A program made the translations under genes and the position numbers. Shown piece after piece: positions 1 to 8,500 of a stretch of 15,541 nt of DNA. How positions within the stretch are numbered: position 1 is the first letter of the stretch; the number at the start of each line of letters is the position of its first letter. The notes beneath the pieces were generated by a model that saw nothing but the letters and a program-made list of their open reading frames with translations, did not search any database and was not told the DNA's origin. Where the stretch lies: contig JABISU010000081.1 in assembly GCA_018700255.1 (NCBI GenBank), positions 1 through 15,541 of the forward strand, given 5' to 3'. The stretch comes from Flavobacteriales bacterium (GTDB lineage: Bacteria > Bacteroidota > Bacteroidia > Flavobacteriales > UA16).

Positions 1-452
1 CCCATCATATTTTGTTACCCCTCCGCCATAAGTCCCGAACCAAATATTTCCGCTTTTATCTTCTAATATTGATATGACGGTATTATTACTTAAGCCTTCT
101 TTCGCTGTAAAATGTGTAAATGATTTCCCATCATATTTAGATACCCCTCCGCCATTAGTTCCGAACCAAATATTTCCGCTTTCATCTTCTATGATTGACC
201 AAACGTTATTATTACTTAAGCCTTCTTTCTCTGTAAAATGTGTAAAGGATTTCCCATCATATTTTGTTACCCCTCCGCCATAAGTTCCGAACCAAAGATT
301 TCCACTTTTATCTTCTAATATTGACCAGACGTTATTATGACCTAAGCCTTCTTTCGCTGTAAAATGTGTAAATGATTTCCCATCATATTTTGATGCCCCT
401 CCGCCATTAGTTCCGAACCAAAGATTTCCACTTTTATCTTCTAATATCGATA
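1..452 (-). repeat. 126-bp tandem repeats encoding propeller blades
   Basis: The same 126-base unit recurs with exact period: the landmark cccatcatat starts at 1, 127, 253 and 379. The unit starting at 1 and the one at 253 differ at only about nine positions by eye. The repeat stays in frame, since 126 bases equal 42 codons, and codes for the propeller blades. The copies starting at 1 and 253 encode GTYGGGVTKYDG, while those at 127 and 379 encode GTNGGG followed by V or A and SKYDG. This hints at duplication of a two-blade unit. Confidence 0.9.
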
Positions 453-1044
453 AGACGTATGAAGAAGCCATGCCCTGGTCTACATCTAGATACTGCATAT
501 TGCTAATTGCAGCGTCTTTAAATCGAGGCGCGAGGGCTTTTATAGGTTTGGGCTGGTGTGTGGGTGCAATTTTACCTGTTGCTGGTATGGGGTTACCTGT
601 TTTTATGGTGTCTCCTATGGAGTTTATTAGGTAGTGAGCGGTATCACTTTTGGTAAGTTCGTGTACTAAAATTGTAGTTAAAGAATCGTTGTTGACATAA
701 ATTGCGGTAAGTTCATCGGGTATTTTATGAATGTTGGAGTGGACATTATAAATACGGTCTGATGGGGTGTAGTCAACCACTTGTGGTTTAGAGACACTGT
801 CGGAGTGTATGGTTTTGCCTTTTGCTGGAATAGGCACACCTGTAATTAGAGTGTCGCCACTTTCTGTTATTATGGGTTGTATGGCACCCCCTGTTGTTGT
901 GTTTAAGGTATAGCCTTCGTCCGTATTTAGTTCAACGGTTTGTGGTTGAGGGTATGGATACGCAGGTCTTGTGTCCGTTTCCTGGTTTCCTGTGCAGGCT
1001 GCAAGGAATAGGAGAGGGAGTAAGTATTTCAGGTTGCTTTTCAA
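1..1044 (-). CDS. Lipoprotein with tandem two-component-regulator-type beta-propeller repeats (partial, C-terminus outside window)
   Basis: Read on the minus strand, an open frame runs uninterrupted from the left edge to a TTG at 1042-1044, giving 348 residues without a stop. The start encodes a short basic and hydrophobic segment ending in the lipobox LAAC, with the lipidated cysteine at residue 17, so the protein should be exported and membrane-anchored. A Pro/Tyr/Gln-rich linker follows. Next come two copies of a short motif, GDT[LI]xTGxPIPAxGK, at about residues 63-77 and 144-158. From about residue 197 there are four 42-residue repeats of the type SILEDKSGNLWFGTNGGG followed by SKYDG, the last one cut by the window edge. 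They resemble Reg_prop blades of hybrid sensor kinases. What follows the propeller (kinase, DNA-binding domain or nothing) cannot be seen. No ATG is available in frame; a second TTG at 1063-1065 is the alternative start. The role is inferred to be ligand sensing or binding at the envelope. Confidence 0.85.
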   Translation of the reverse strand, partial: MKSNLKYLLPLLFLAACTGNQETDTRPAYPYPQPQTVELNTDEGYTLNTTTGGAIQPIITESGDTLITGVPIPAKGKTIHSDSVSKPQVVDYTPSDRIYNVHSNIHKIPDELTAIYVNNDSLTTILVHELTKSDTAHYLINSIGDTIKTGNPIPATGKIAPTHQPKPIKALAPRFKDAAISNMQYLDVDQGMASSYVLSILEDKSGNLWFGTNGGGASKYDGKSFTHFTAKEGLGHNNVWSILEDKSGNLWFGTYGGGVTKYDGKSFTHFTEKEGLSNNNVWSIIEDESGNIWFGTNGGGVSKYDGKSFTHFTAKEGLSNNTVISILEDKSGNIWFGTYGGGVTKYDG

Positions 1045-1097
1045 ATCTTTATTAATGTATGCCAACGTTTTGCCCAGGATTTTTCGATGTAGAAATC

Positions 1098-1125
1098 AGC
1101 AAAGTTAAATATACTAAACTTTGCT
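1098..1125. repeat. Perfect 9-bp inverted repeat (possible operator)
   Basis: AGCAAAGTT at 1098-1106 is repeated in inverted orientation as AACTTTGCT at 1117-1125, separated by ten AT-rich bases. It lies 54 bases upstream of the lipoprotein start and overlaps the candidate -7 box for that gene. A regulator-binding site is possible but not shown. No T-run follows on either strand, so it is not a typical terminator. Confidence 0.5.
1100..1107 (-). promoter_or_regulatory. Candidate Bacteroidota -7 box for the propeller lipoprotein
   Basis: On the minus strand these bases read TAACTTTG, an exact match to the TAnnTTTG -7 element known from Bacteroidota. Transcription would start near 1093, leaving a leader of about 50 bases before the TTG start at 1044. 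No good TTTG element at the usual -33 spacing is present, so the call rests on one box and on position. Confidence 0.35.
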
Positions 1126-1328
1126 TTGCCTATAAAACGTATTCCAGTACGTGAATGAACAAGAATTTCCTGATAGAGCCCTGTTTAGACCTTACATATG
1201 TTCCATGTTATAGTAGGTGAGTTGCAAAACCATGCCTGAGAGTATGGGGAGTCACTTTTGTACGAGCAACTCGAGGTATTTATAAACAGTGATATTCAAT
1301 CTTCGTGACGATGCAGTAAATTAGCGCT

Positions 1329-2885
1329 ATGGGAAACAAGTCCGTAACTCCATCTGACCGTCTTGCACAAATGAACGCCGAAGCTCTTTTAGGAGGAGGG
1401 GAGAAGCGGATAGAGGCTCAACATGCGAAAGGCAAGCTCACCGCTCGAGAGCGAATAAGTTTATTACTAGATCCTGAGACTTTTGAGGAGTTGGGGATGC
1501 TCGTAACGCATAGATCGACAAATTTTGGGCTGGATAAACAGAAGTTTTTAGGGGACGGAGTTGTGACGGGATATGGGAAGGTAAATGGAAGGCTAATATA
1601 TGTTTTCAGCCAGGATTTTACTGTATTGGGAGGATCACTTGCGGAAGCTCATGCCGAGAAGATTTGTAAAATTATGGACCTCGCACTAGAGAATGGGGCG
1701 CCAGTAGTGGGGCTTAATGATAGTGGAGGGGCTAGGATACAGGAAGGGGTAGTGAGCTTGGGCGGATATGCAGACATCTTTCATCGCAACGTTCAGGCGA
1801 GTGGCGTAGTGCCTCAGCTGTCGCTTATCCTCGGCCCATGTGCGGGAGGAGCAGTCTACTCTCCGGCTCTCACTGACTTTACATTTATGGTAGAGGGATC
1901 GTCTTATATGTTTGTTACAGGGCCAAACGTTGTGAAGGCCGTTACCCACGAAGAGGTTACTTCGGAGGAATTAGGCGGTGCAAAAACGCATGCTACTAAA
2001 TCAGGCGTCACCCACTTTACAGCTCCCCACGAAGCGGCGGCGATTGAGCAGGCAAAGCAGATTCTCGGTTTCCTCCCACAGAATTGTGAGGAGGATCCAT
2101 TACATCTTACTTATGAGAATTCTTCCAATGAAAAGAGAAAGAAATTAAACGCATTAATTCCTGATAATGCTCAGCAACCATACGATATTCGTGAGGCTAT
2201 TTTTGAAATTACTGATGCGGACTCTTTCCTTGAAGTCCAAAAAGATTACGCCGAAAATATAGTCGTCGGATTCGCTCGTCTTGCTGGTCGTTCAATCGGA
2301 ATTATTGCAAATCAGCCTGCATTCCTCGCGGGCGTTTTAGATATTCATGCATCGAAAAAAGCAGCTCGCTTCGTTAGAACGTGCGACGCCTTTAATGTGC
2401 CCCTACTCGTATTAGAGGATGTTCCGGGATTCTTACCAGGAACTGATCAAGAGTGGAACGGGATTATTACAAATGGGGCGAAATTGCTTTATGCCTTTTC
2501 CGAAGCAACGGTTCCTAGAATTACGGTTATTACTCGAAAGGCATACGGAGGAGCTTATGATGTGATGAATAGTCGGAATATCGGGGCAGACATGGTCTAT
2601 TGCTGGCCTACAGCCGAGATTGCGGTAATGGGAGCGAAGGGAGCGGCGGAAATCATTTTCCGTAAAGAAATATCTGGTGCGAGCGATCCTATAGCTAAAC
2701 TCGCAGAAAAAGAATCTGAATACGCGGAGTTATTTGCAAATCCATTTAATGCCGCCGCAAGAGGATATGTCGATGAGGTTATTACCCCTTCTGACACTCG
2801 AGAAAAGCTTATTCGCTCTTTCGAGATGCTTAAGAATAAGGTTAGAAATGCACCGCGCAAGAAGCACGGGAACTTACCATTATAG
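1329..2885 (+). CDS. pccB: Acyl-CoA (propionyl-CoA-type) carboxylase carboxyltransferase beta subunit
   Basis: The 518-residue length and full-length similarity fit the carboxyltransferase subunit of propionyl/methylcrotonyl-type biotin carboxylases. These enzymes move the carboxyl group from biotin to acyl-CoA in the cytoplasm. The N-terminal crotonase-like half carries KGKLTARERI near residues 35-45, NDSGGARIQEG near 129-139 and GPCAGGAVYSPALTDF at 169-184. The C-terminal half carries LEDVPGFLPG, RKAYGGAYDVM and EIAVMGAKGAAEIIF. The aspartate in GGAYDVM (residue 411) appears to correspond to the specificity residue reported for actinobacterial PccB, where Asp favours propionyl-CoA; the equivalence is from memory. 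Neither a biotin carboxylase nor a biotin-carrier gene adjoins it. It is the only plus-strand gene and converges with the redoxin gene 22 bases downstream. No Shine-Dalgarno site is evident. The family match is near certain; the exact acyl-CoA substrate is inferred. Confidence 0.93.
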   Translation: MGNKSVTPSDRLAQMNAEALLGGGEKRIEAQHAKGKLTARERISLLLDPETFEELGMLVTHRSTNFGLDKQKFLGDGVVTGYGKVNGRLIYVFSQDFTVLGGSLAEAHAEKICKIMDLALENGAPVVGLNDSGGARIQEGVVSLGGYADIFHRNVQASGVVPQLSLILGPCAGGAVYSPALTDFTFMVEGSSYMFVTGPNVVKAVTHEEVTSEELGGAKTHATKSGVTHFTAPHEAAAIEQAKQILGFLPQNCEEDPLHLTYENSSNEKRKKLNALIPDNAQQPYDIREAIFEITDADSFLEVQKDYAENIVVGFARLAGRSIGIIANQPAFLAGVLDIHASKKAARFVRTCDAFNVPLLVLEDVPGFLPGTDQEWNGIITNGAKLLYAFSEATVPRITVITRKAYGGAYDVMNSRNIGADMVYCWPTAEIAVMGAKGAAEIIFRKEISGASDPIAKLAEKESEYAELFANPFNAAARGYVDEVITPSDTREKLIRSFEMLKNKVRNAPRKKHGNLPL

Positions 2886-2907
2886 AAAAAGTACTAATTG
2901 GTGAGGT

Positions 2908-3561
2908 TTAACTCTTTGCTCTCTTAATAGAGCACCCAACAGCTTTCGTAGATTTAGTTTTGATTCGCTTTCCTAAGGCAGAGCGAGTGATAGCATCTTT
3001 AAGATAGTGTTTTTCAACTTCTTCAGCACTATCTACACTGTCGTCAATAGCTCCCGTGTAAATTAATTCCAGAACAGAATTGAAGAGGAAAACGTGAGGC
3101 GTCGTGCGAGCACCAAAATTATTTGCGAGTTTACTTTCTTCATCCAGAACGTAAGGTGCTAAATATCCCATTTCCATAGCGCGACTTTTCATTTTCACGA
3201 AGCTATCGCTGTCAGATCTTCTTGCAGCATTTGAATTAACTAGCAAAGTTCCAAATCCATTTTCGGCAGCTAACTCGATTATCCCATTGTATCGACCTTC
3301 CCAACCCTCTGTGGTTTCGCCTCGACCTACTACGAAAGGGCATGAATTACATGTAAAAATCACTAAAGCGCCATTTTCTCCGTTAATGTCAGTTATAGAC
3401 ACTTGCGAACCATCGACATTCATCATTGAGTATGATACTGAAGGTGCGAGATCGCCTATTTCAAGTGTGTTTGAAGTTTGGGCGTAGCCTGAAAAGGAAA
3501 AGACAAGACAGATACAAAGCGCACTTATAAAGTTGACGGGGGCAGTTATAAAATTCTTCAT
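2908..3561 (-). CDS. Secreted thioredoxin-like (redoxin / AhpC-TSA type) protein
   Basis: This 217-residue protein begins with a signal peptide of about 27 residues, with likely cleavage after SFSGYA, so it should act in the periplasm. The thioredoxin-fold part follows, with the redox motif FTCNSCPF (cysteines at 71 and 74) and a probable cis-proline in RTTPHVF (Pro155). This pattern is typical of a Bacteroidota redoxin family related to AhpC/TSA and ResA-like proteins. A third cysteine lies near the end in GCSIK (residue 210), followed by a short basic tail; I recall a similar GCxIK ending in this family. The gene is last in the leftward run, 40 bases after queA. Its role is probably thiol-disulfide exchange or peroxide handling, with the partner unknown. 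Confidence 0.82.
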   Translation of the reverse strand: MKNFITAPVNFISALCICLVFSFSGYAQTSNTLEIGDLAPSVSYSMMNVDGSQVSITDINGENGALVIFTCNSCPFVVGRGETTEGWEGRYNGIIELAAENGFGTLLVNSNAARRSDSDSFVKMKSRAMEMGYLAPYVLDEESKLANNFGARTTPHVFLFNSVLELIYTGAIDDSVDSAEEVEKHYLKDAITRSALGKRIKTKSTKAVGCSIKRAKS

Positions 3562-3601
3562 AAAGCGAAGGTAGGTAGAATTTCCTTCCGAATAATGAAG
3601 C

Positions 3602-4666
3602 CTACTTAATCAGTAGTGCGTCACCGTAGGCGTAGAAACGATAACCTTCTTTTATAGCCTCGTTATAAGCCTCCATAATCAATTCGTGTCCGGCAAATGC
3701 TGATTGAAGCATAAGTAGTGTAGACTGTTGAGTGTGAAAGTTGGTTAGGAGACTATCTGCAACGCGGAAGTCATATTTAGGAAAAATAAACTTGTTCGTC
3801 CAACCTTTATAAGGCTTAAGAGTATTCGTTGTGCTAACAGAGTTCTCCATTGCACGCATCGATGTAGATCCGATTGCACAGATGCGTCGTCCTTCAGCTT
3901 TCGCACGGTTAACACGCTCTACACAATTGTTCTCAATAATAAGTTGCTCACTATCGACTTTGTGCTTGGTAATGTCTTCAACCTCCACTTCTCGGAATGT
4001 TCCCAGACCGATATGAAGCGTGATGAATGCCATATCTATACCCTTTATCTCAAGACGTTTCATAAGTTGCTTAGAGAAATGCAGTCCTGCAGTAGGCGCG
4101 GCAACAGCTCCTTCAGTTTTAGCGTAAATAGTTTGGAATCTTTCGATATCAATATCTTCAGTACCGCGTTCTATGTAACGTGGAAGGGGAGTTTCTCCAA
4201 GCTCTACAATCTTCGCCATAAACTCAGGTTTACTTCCTTCGAATAAGAAGCGCAATGTTCTTCCTCTTGAAGTTGTGTTATCAATTACCTCAGCTACAAG
4301 CTCATCGTTTTCCCCGAAGTACAACTTATTTCCAATACGAATCTTTCTCGCTGGATCAACAAGGACATCCCAAAGCATAGCTTCTTCATTTAATTCACGA
4401 AGTAAGAAAACTTCAATTACTGCACCCGTCTTCTCTTTGTTTCCATATAAACGAGCAGGGAATACTTTAGTATCGTTTGCAACGAAAACATCACCTTCAT
4501 CGAACATTCCAAGAATATCCTTGAACATTTTATGCTCTATTTTTCCAGTTTTCCGATCGATAACCATCATTCGGCTATCGTCTCGATTTTCTAGGGGGTA
4601 TTGTGCAATTTGTTCGGTCGGAAGATCGAATTTAAAATGCGAAAGCTTCATTCTTTGAGCAGCCAT
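3602..4666 (-). CDS. queA: S-adenosylmethionine:tRNA ribosyltransferase-isomerase QueA
   Basis: QueA transfers and isomerises the ribosyl part of SAM onto 7-aminomethyl-7-deazaguanine in tRNA, giving epoxyqueuosine at the wobble position of GUN-anticodon tRNAs. The 354-residue length is normal. Family signatures are visible: [20 protein letters not shown] at the N-terminus, [28 protein letters not shown] around residues 185-197, and [20 protein letters not shown] near the C-terminus. The start is ambiguous. The frame opens with MAAQRM, and many family members begin at the equivalent of the second methionine (codon at 4649-4651). No Shine-Dalgarno site decides between them. The gene follows truB after about 73 bases, so another tRNA-modification gene lies directly upstream in the same orientation. 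Confidence 0.96.
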   Translation of the reverse strand: MAAQRMKLSHFKFDLPTEQIAQYPLENRDDSRMMVIDRKTGKIEHKMFKDILGMFDEGDVFVANDTKVFPARLYGNKEKTGAVIEVFLLRELNEEAMLWDVLVDPARKIRIGNKLYFGENDELVAEVIDNTTSRGRTLRFLFEGSKPEFMAKIVELGETPLPRYIERGTEDIDIERFQTIYAKTEGAVAAPTAGLHFSKQLMKRLEIKGIDMAFITLHIGLGTFREVEVEDITKHKVDSEQLIIENNCVERVNRAKAEGRRICAIGSTSMRAMENSVSTTNTLKPYKGWTNKFIFPKYDFRVADSLLTNFHTQQSTLLMLQSAFAGHELIMEAYNEAIKEGYRFYAYGDALLIK

Positions 4667-4739
4667 AATACTAGAGTTTTTTTGATGCGAAATCTGAGCG
4701 CGCGAAACTAATCAAAAACAGTATACAAGTCAAGTATTT

Positions 4740-5531
4740 CTACTCATTTTTTGCAGTTGTGCCGCAATACTTGACAGCATCGAGTAATTCAGTTAAATCC
4801 CATGCTTTTTCAGCCGTAAAATCTCCGCTCCTTGTTCGCCTTAAAGCTGTCAAAGTTCCCCCGACATTTAGCTCCTTCCCCAGGTCTCTTGCAAGGGCTC
4901 TTATATACGTTCCTTTAGAACAAACCACCTTGAATTTTACATCTATAACGCTGTAATTATCGGAACCTATCCCACCCACTTTATCAACAACAATTTTATT
5001 AAACGAGTTGATTTCAAAAGAATTTACCGTGACCGCCTTAGGCTTTAAGTTGACTGTTTCACCTTTTCTAGCAGCTTTGTAAGCAGTAACACCATCGACC
5101 TTTTTTGCAGAAAACTGTGGAGGCATTTGGTCTATATTCCCAATAAACTTAGTAGAAGCATTCTCAATGGAGCATGGGTTAATAGCATCTAAGATGGTTA
5201 GATCACAATAATTATCCACCTCCGTTTCACCATCGAAAGATGGTGTAGTAACTCCGAGGCGTATGGTGCCTGTGTAGGTTTTTTGCTCGGCTTGTAAGAT
5301 ATCGATAGTCTTAGTTTTACGCCCTGTACAGACTACTAGAACACCTGTTGCTAAAGGATCTAAAGTACCTGCATGCCCCACCTTTATTTTCTTAATGTTA
5401 AAAGTGTGCCTAATAGTTCCTCGCAACTTATTAACCACATCAAAACTAGTCCAGTCTAATGGTTTATCGATTATTAGAACCTGACCTTCAAGAAAGTCGT
5501 CGAGTGTATTAAAAAGTTTAATAGGGGCCAT
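4740..5531 (-). CDS. truB: tRNA pseudouridine(55) synthase TruB
   Basis: TruB converts U55 of the tRNA T-arm to pseudouridine. The catalytic motif GHAGTLDPLATGVL is present, with the nucleophilic aspartate at residue 58. Further TruB landmarks are IDKPLDWTSFDVVNKLR near residue 20, the QMPPQFSAKKVDGVTAYKAAR segment around residues 135-155, and CSKGTYIRALARDLG near 210. At 263 residues it is a short, bacterial-type form without a long C-terminal PUA extension. Two small variable inserts lie near residues 105-127 and around the VGGIGSDNYS stretch. The ATG sits one base after the mfd stop codon, so translation is probably coupled to mfd. Confidence 0.96.
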   Translation of the reverse strand: MAPIKLFNTLDDFLEGQVLIIDKPLDWTSFDVVNKLRGTIRHTFNIKKIKVGHAGTLDPLATGVLVVCTGRKTKTIDILQAEQKTYTGTIRLGVTTPSFDGETEVDNYCDLTILDAINPCSIENASTKFIGNIDQMPPQFSAKKVDGVTAYKAARKGETVNLKPKAVTVNSFEINSFNKIVVDKVGGIGSDNYSVIDVKFKVVCSKGTYIRALARDLGKELNVGGTLTALRRTRSGDFTAEKAWDLTELLDAVKYCGTTAKNE

Positions 5532-5532
5532 C

Positions 5533-8500
5533 TTACTTTTTATTTCTAGCTTTTTCTGCAGCTTTTCTCCCGCTTGTCATTTCTGCAGCTTCTGCGGCAG
5601 TCATTCCTGCCATATCTTCAAAAACACCTAACATTACTCTAATGGAATTTATGTTTTCGATTCGCAATCTTAGGGCTCCATTTCGCTGATACATACTGGC
5701 ATCTCGCGAATTCTCCTTGAGGTAATTTAACACCCTAGCGAACATAGGTCCTTGGAAATAGGGGCTTTTCTCTTCACTCACAAATGCCGCTATCAGTTTT
5801 CCGGCTTTTAGAATAACCTTCTCCATTCCCAATACCCTAGCCACCCACCTGAGTCGCATAGTTAGCAGTAATTCCTCGGTTTCTGTAGGCAAAGGCCCAA
5901 ACCGATCTTCCAACTTTACTCTGAACGCCTCCAATTCGTGCTCACTATCAAGTCCGTCTAATTCTCTGTAAAGAGTAATTCTCTCAGGAATGTCACTAAT
6001 ATAATGGTCTGGGATCAATAATGAAAAATCGGTTTCCAAGATAGTTTCCTCAACATATTTACCTGTTTCTCTCCTTTCCTCTTCGAAGAGGTCGTTAAAT
6101 TTATTTTCTTTCAATTCATTCACAGCCTCCGCAAGAATTCTCTGGTACATTTCAAATCCTATATCTGAAATAAATCCACTTTGTTCAGCACCTAGCAGAT
6201 CTCCTGCACCCCTAATATCAAGATCTCGCATCGCTATTTGGACTCCACTGCCTAAATCGCTAAATTGCTCTAAGGCCTGTAATCTCTTTTTAGATTCCGA
6301 AGGTAATGAGCTTAAAGGCGGTGCCATTAGATAGCAAAAGGCTTTCCTATTAGAACGACCTACCCTTCCACGGAGTTGGTGTAAATCACTTAAACCAAAT
6401 TTATGCGCATCATTGATTAAGATTGTATTCGCATTGCTGATGTCTATCCCGCTTTCAATAATGGTGGTGGCAATAAGCACATCATATCCACCTTCAATAA
6501 ACGTAGCCATAACATCCTCAAGTTCCTTACCCTCCATTCTTCCATGACCTATTCCAATTCTTATATCTGGAAGCAGCCTTTGTACAATTCCCGCAACTTC
6601 TTTAATGTTCAATATTCGGTTATGAACGAAATACACTTGACCTCCTCGACTCACTTCATAACTTATAGCATCTCGAATAAGCTCTTCGCTGAACGAAGTG
6701 ACGACAGTTTCGACGGGGTGACGGTTAGGTGGAGCTGTCCTAATGATACTTAAATCACGAGCTCCCATCAATGAAAATTGCAAAGTTCTAGGGATGGGAG
6801 TTGCGGTAAGTGTTAAAGTGTCAACATTTTCCCTCATGGTCTTCAGTTTATCCTTTACACCTACGCCAAACTTCTGCTCCTCATCTACTACCAGCAGCCC
6901 CAAGTCTTTAAATTTCACTTTCCTCCCCACAATAGCATGAGTTCCGATTAATATATCGACTTCACCGGATTCAACTTTATCTAGAGTTTCACGAAGGGCT
7001 TTTCCAGTCTTGAAACGATTGATATAGTCCACAGTAACCGGGAAATCTTTAAGCCTACGCGTAAAACTACGAGCGTGTTGCATAGATAAAATGGTTGTAG
7101 GAACGAGCATTGCGACTTGTTTCCCATCGGTTGCAGCCTTAAAGGCCGCACGAATAGCGACCTCAGTTTTTCCGAACCCAACATCTCCACACACAAGCCT
7201 ATCCATAGGAATGATTTTCTCCATATCCTCTTTAACAGCTTTAGTTGTTGTGTGCTGGTCCGGGGTATCCTCAAATATAAAACTTGCTTCAAGTTCATGC
7301 TGTAAATAACTGTCAGGCGTAAAGGCAAACCCCTCGGAGGCTTTTCGCTTGGCGTAAAGATGTAGAAGATCGTAGGCTATTTGCTTGACACGAGATTTCG
7401 TTTTGGCCTTCGTCTTAGCCCAAGTAGCAGTCCCGAGTTTATTTACTGAGGGAGTTGTTCCTTCTTTAGACGTGAATTTAGAAATACGATGTAATGAATG
7501 AATGCTTACATAAAGAACATCTCCACCTTTATATGACAGCCTTATTGCTTCCTGTTCTTTGCCATTCACCTCAATCTTATGAAGGCCAGAAAATTCACCT
7601 ATTCCATGATCAATATGCACCACAAAATCCCCAACTTCTAAAGACATTAACTCCTTTATTGTGAGAGCTTCCTTGCTTTTTCTAAAGCCGTCTTTAAGAC
7701 GGAACCGGTGATATCTATCAAACAACTGATGATCAGTGTAGACGAGGATTTTTAAATCTTTATCTACAAATCCAACACTGAGTTCCATGGGGATAGGTGT
7801 GTACGGAACGTCCGGACTTTTCACACCATTTTTATCCTGCCTATCTGTGAAAATATCATGAAGCCGCTCCAGTTGAGTGGCCTGTCCTGACACGATTACA
7901 TTAACATATCCATTTCGATTATTCGCAATGAGGTTCGTTGCGATCATATCAAAATGCTTGTTGAAGGCAGGCTGCTCCGTCATCCCATAGGAAATCGTCA
8001 ACCTGTCGGAAAATGTTTTACCACCACCGAATTCAACAACAGAAAAATCTTCAATTAAACTTTTAAAAATCTCCGGATCTAAGTATAGCTCAGATGGTGG
8101 AGTTCTCTTCGTCTCACCCACAAGCCGTTCGAAATGAGCCGTTGCCTTTTCTAATTCTTTCTGCAGTCCAAGTTCGCAACTCTTCACATCAGTCATCCAA
8201 ATAACAGAATCCTCAGGTATAAAACTAAAGAAGGCTTCCCAGCTTTCATGAAGAGTTTTATTCCCCACATTTGGCACTATCGTCGCTCTAGTTAGCTTGC
8301 TTACACTAAGCTGGGAAACGGGATTGAATTTACGAATGCTTTCTATCTCCTCTCCGAAAAACTCTATTCTATAAGGGTGGTCGAAAGAATAGCTAAAGAC
8401 ATCTACAATCCCGCCTCTCATTGCATATTGACCAGGCTCATAAACAAAATCCACTTTTTCAAACCCATACTCTATGAATACTTCATCTAAGAAGTCGAGA

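Larger units (their letters stand above)
1045..1328. other. Divergent intergenic region
   Basis: This 284-base stretch separates the leftward lipoprotein from the rightward carboxylase gene and must hold both promoters. Besides the 9-bp inverted repeat it contains two further inverted repeats. ACGTA/TACGT lies at 1137-1152, and GAGTTGC/GCAACTC at 1219-1225 and 1266-1272, about 40 bases apart. A TTTG at 1257-1260 followed by AT-rich bases at 1277-1288 is a weak candidate promoter for the carboxylase. No open frame or RNA gene was recognised. Confidence 0.5.

Noticed and set aside
74..283. 69-codon plus-strand open frame
   Set aside because: It is the complement of the propeller repeats; its apparent internal repetition comes from the 126-bp period on the other strand.
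1..452. CRISPR-like regular repeats
   Set aside because: The 126-base period is in frame, has no unique spacers, and encodes protein repeats.
1219..1272. Inverted repeat GAGTTGC/GCAACTC as an RNA structure or attachment site
   Set aside because: The arms are only seven bases with a loop of about 40 bases and no integrase or recombination context; kept only as a note in the intergenic entry.
2918..2933. Hairpin GCTCT/AGAGC as terminator of the long leftward run
   Set aside because: The stem is only five base pairs, lies inside the redoxin coding end, and has no T-run on either strand.
3944..4246. 100-codon plus-strand open frame inside queA
   Set aside because: It is antisense to an intact conserved gene, has no family resemblance and no ribosome-binding site; it is a shadow frame.
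4667..4739. Promoter before queA
   Set aside because: The gap is AT-rich with a TTTTTG stretch, but no TAnnTTTG box lies at suitable spacing, so I did not call a promoter.
6981..7328. 115-codon minus-strand open frame inside mfd in another frame
   Set aside because: It lies within the conserved helicase motor region; the mfd frame explains the sequence and this frame shows no recognisable protein.
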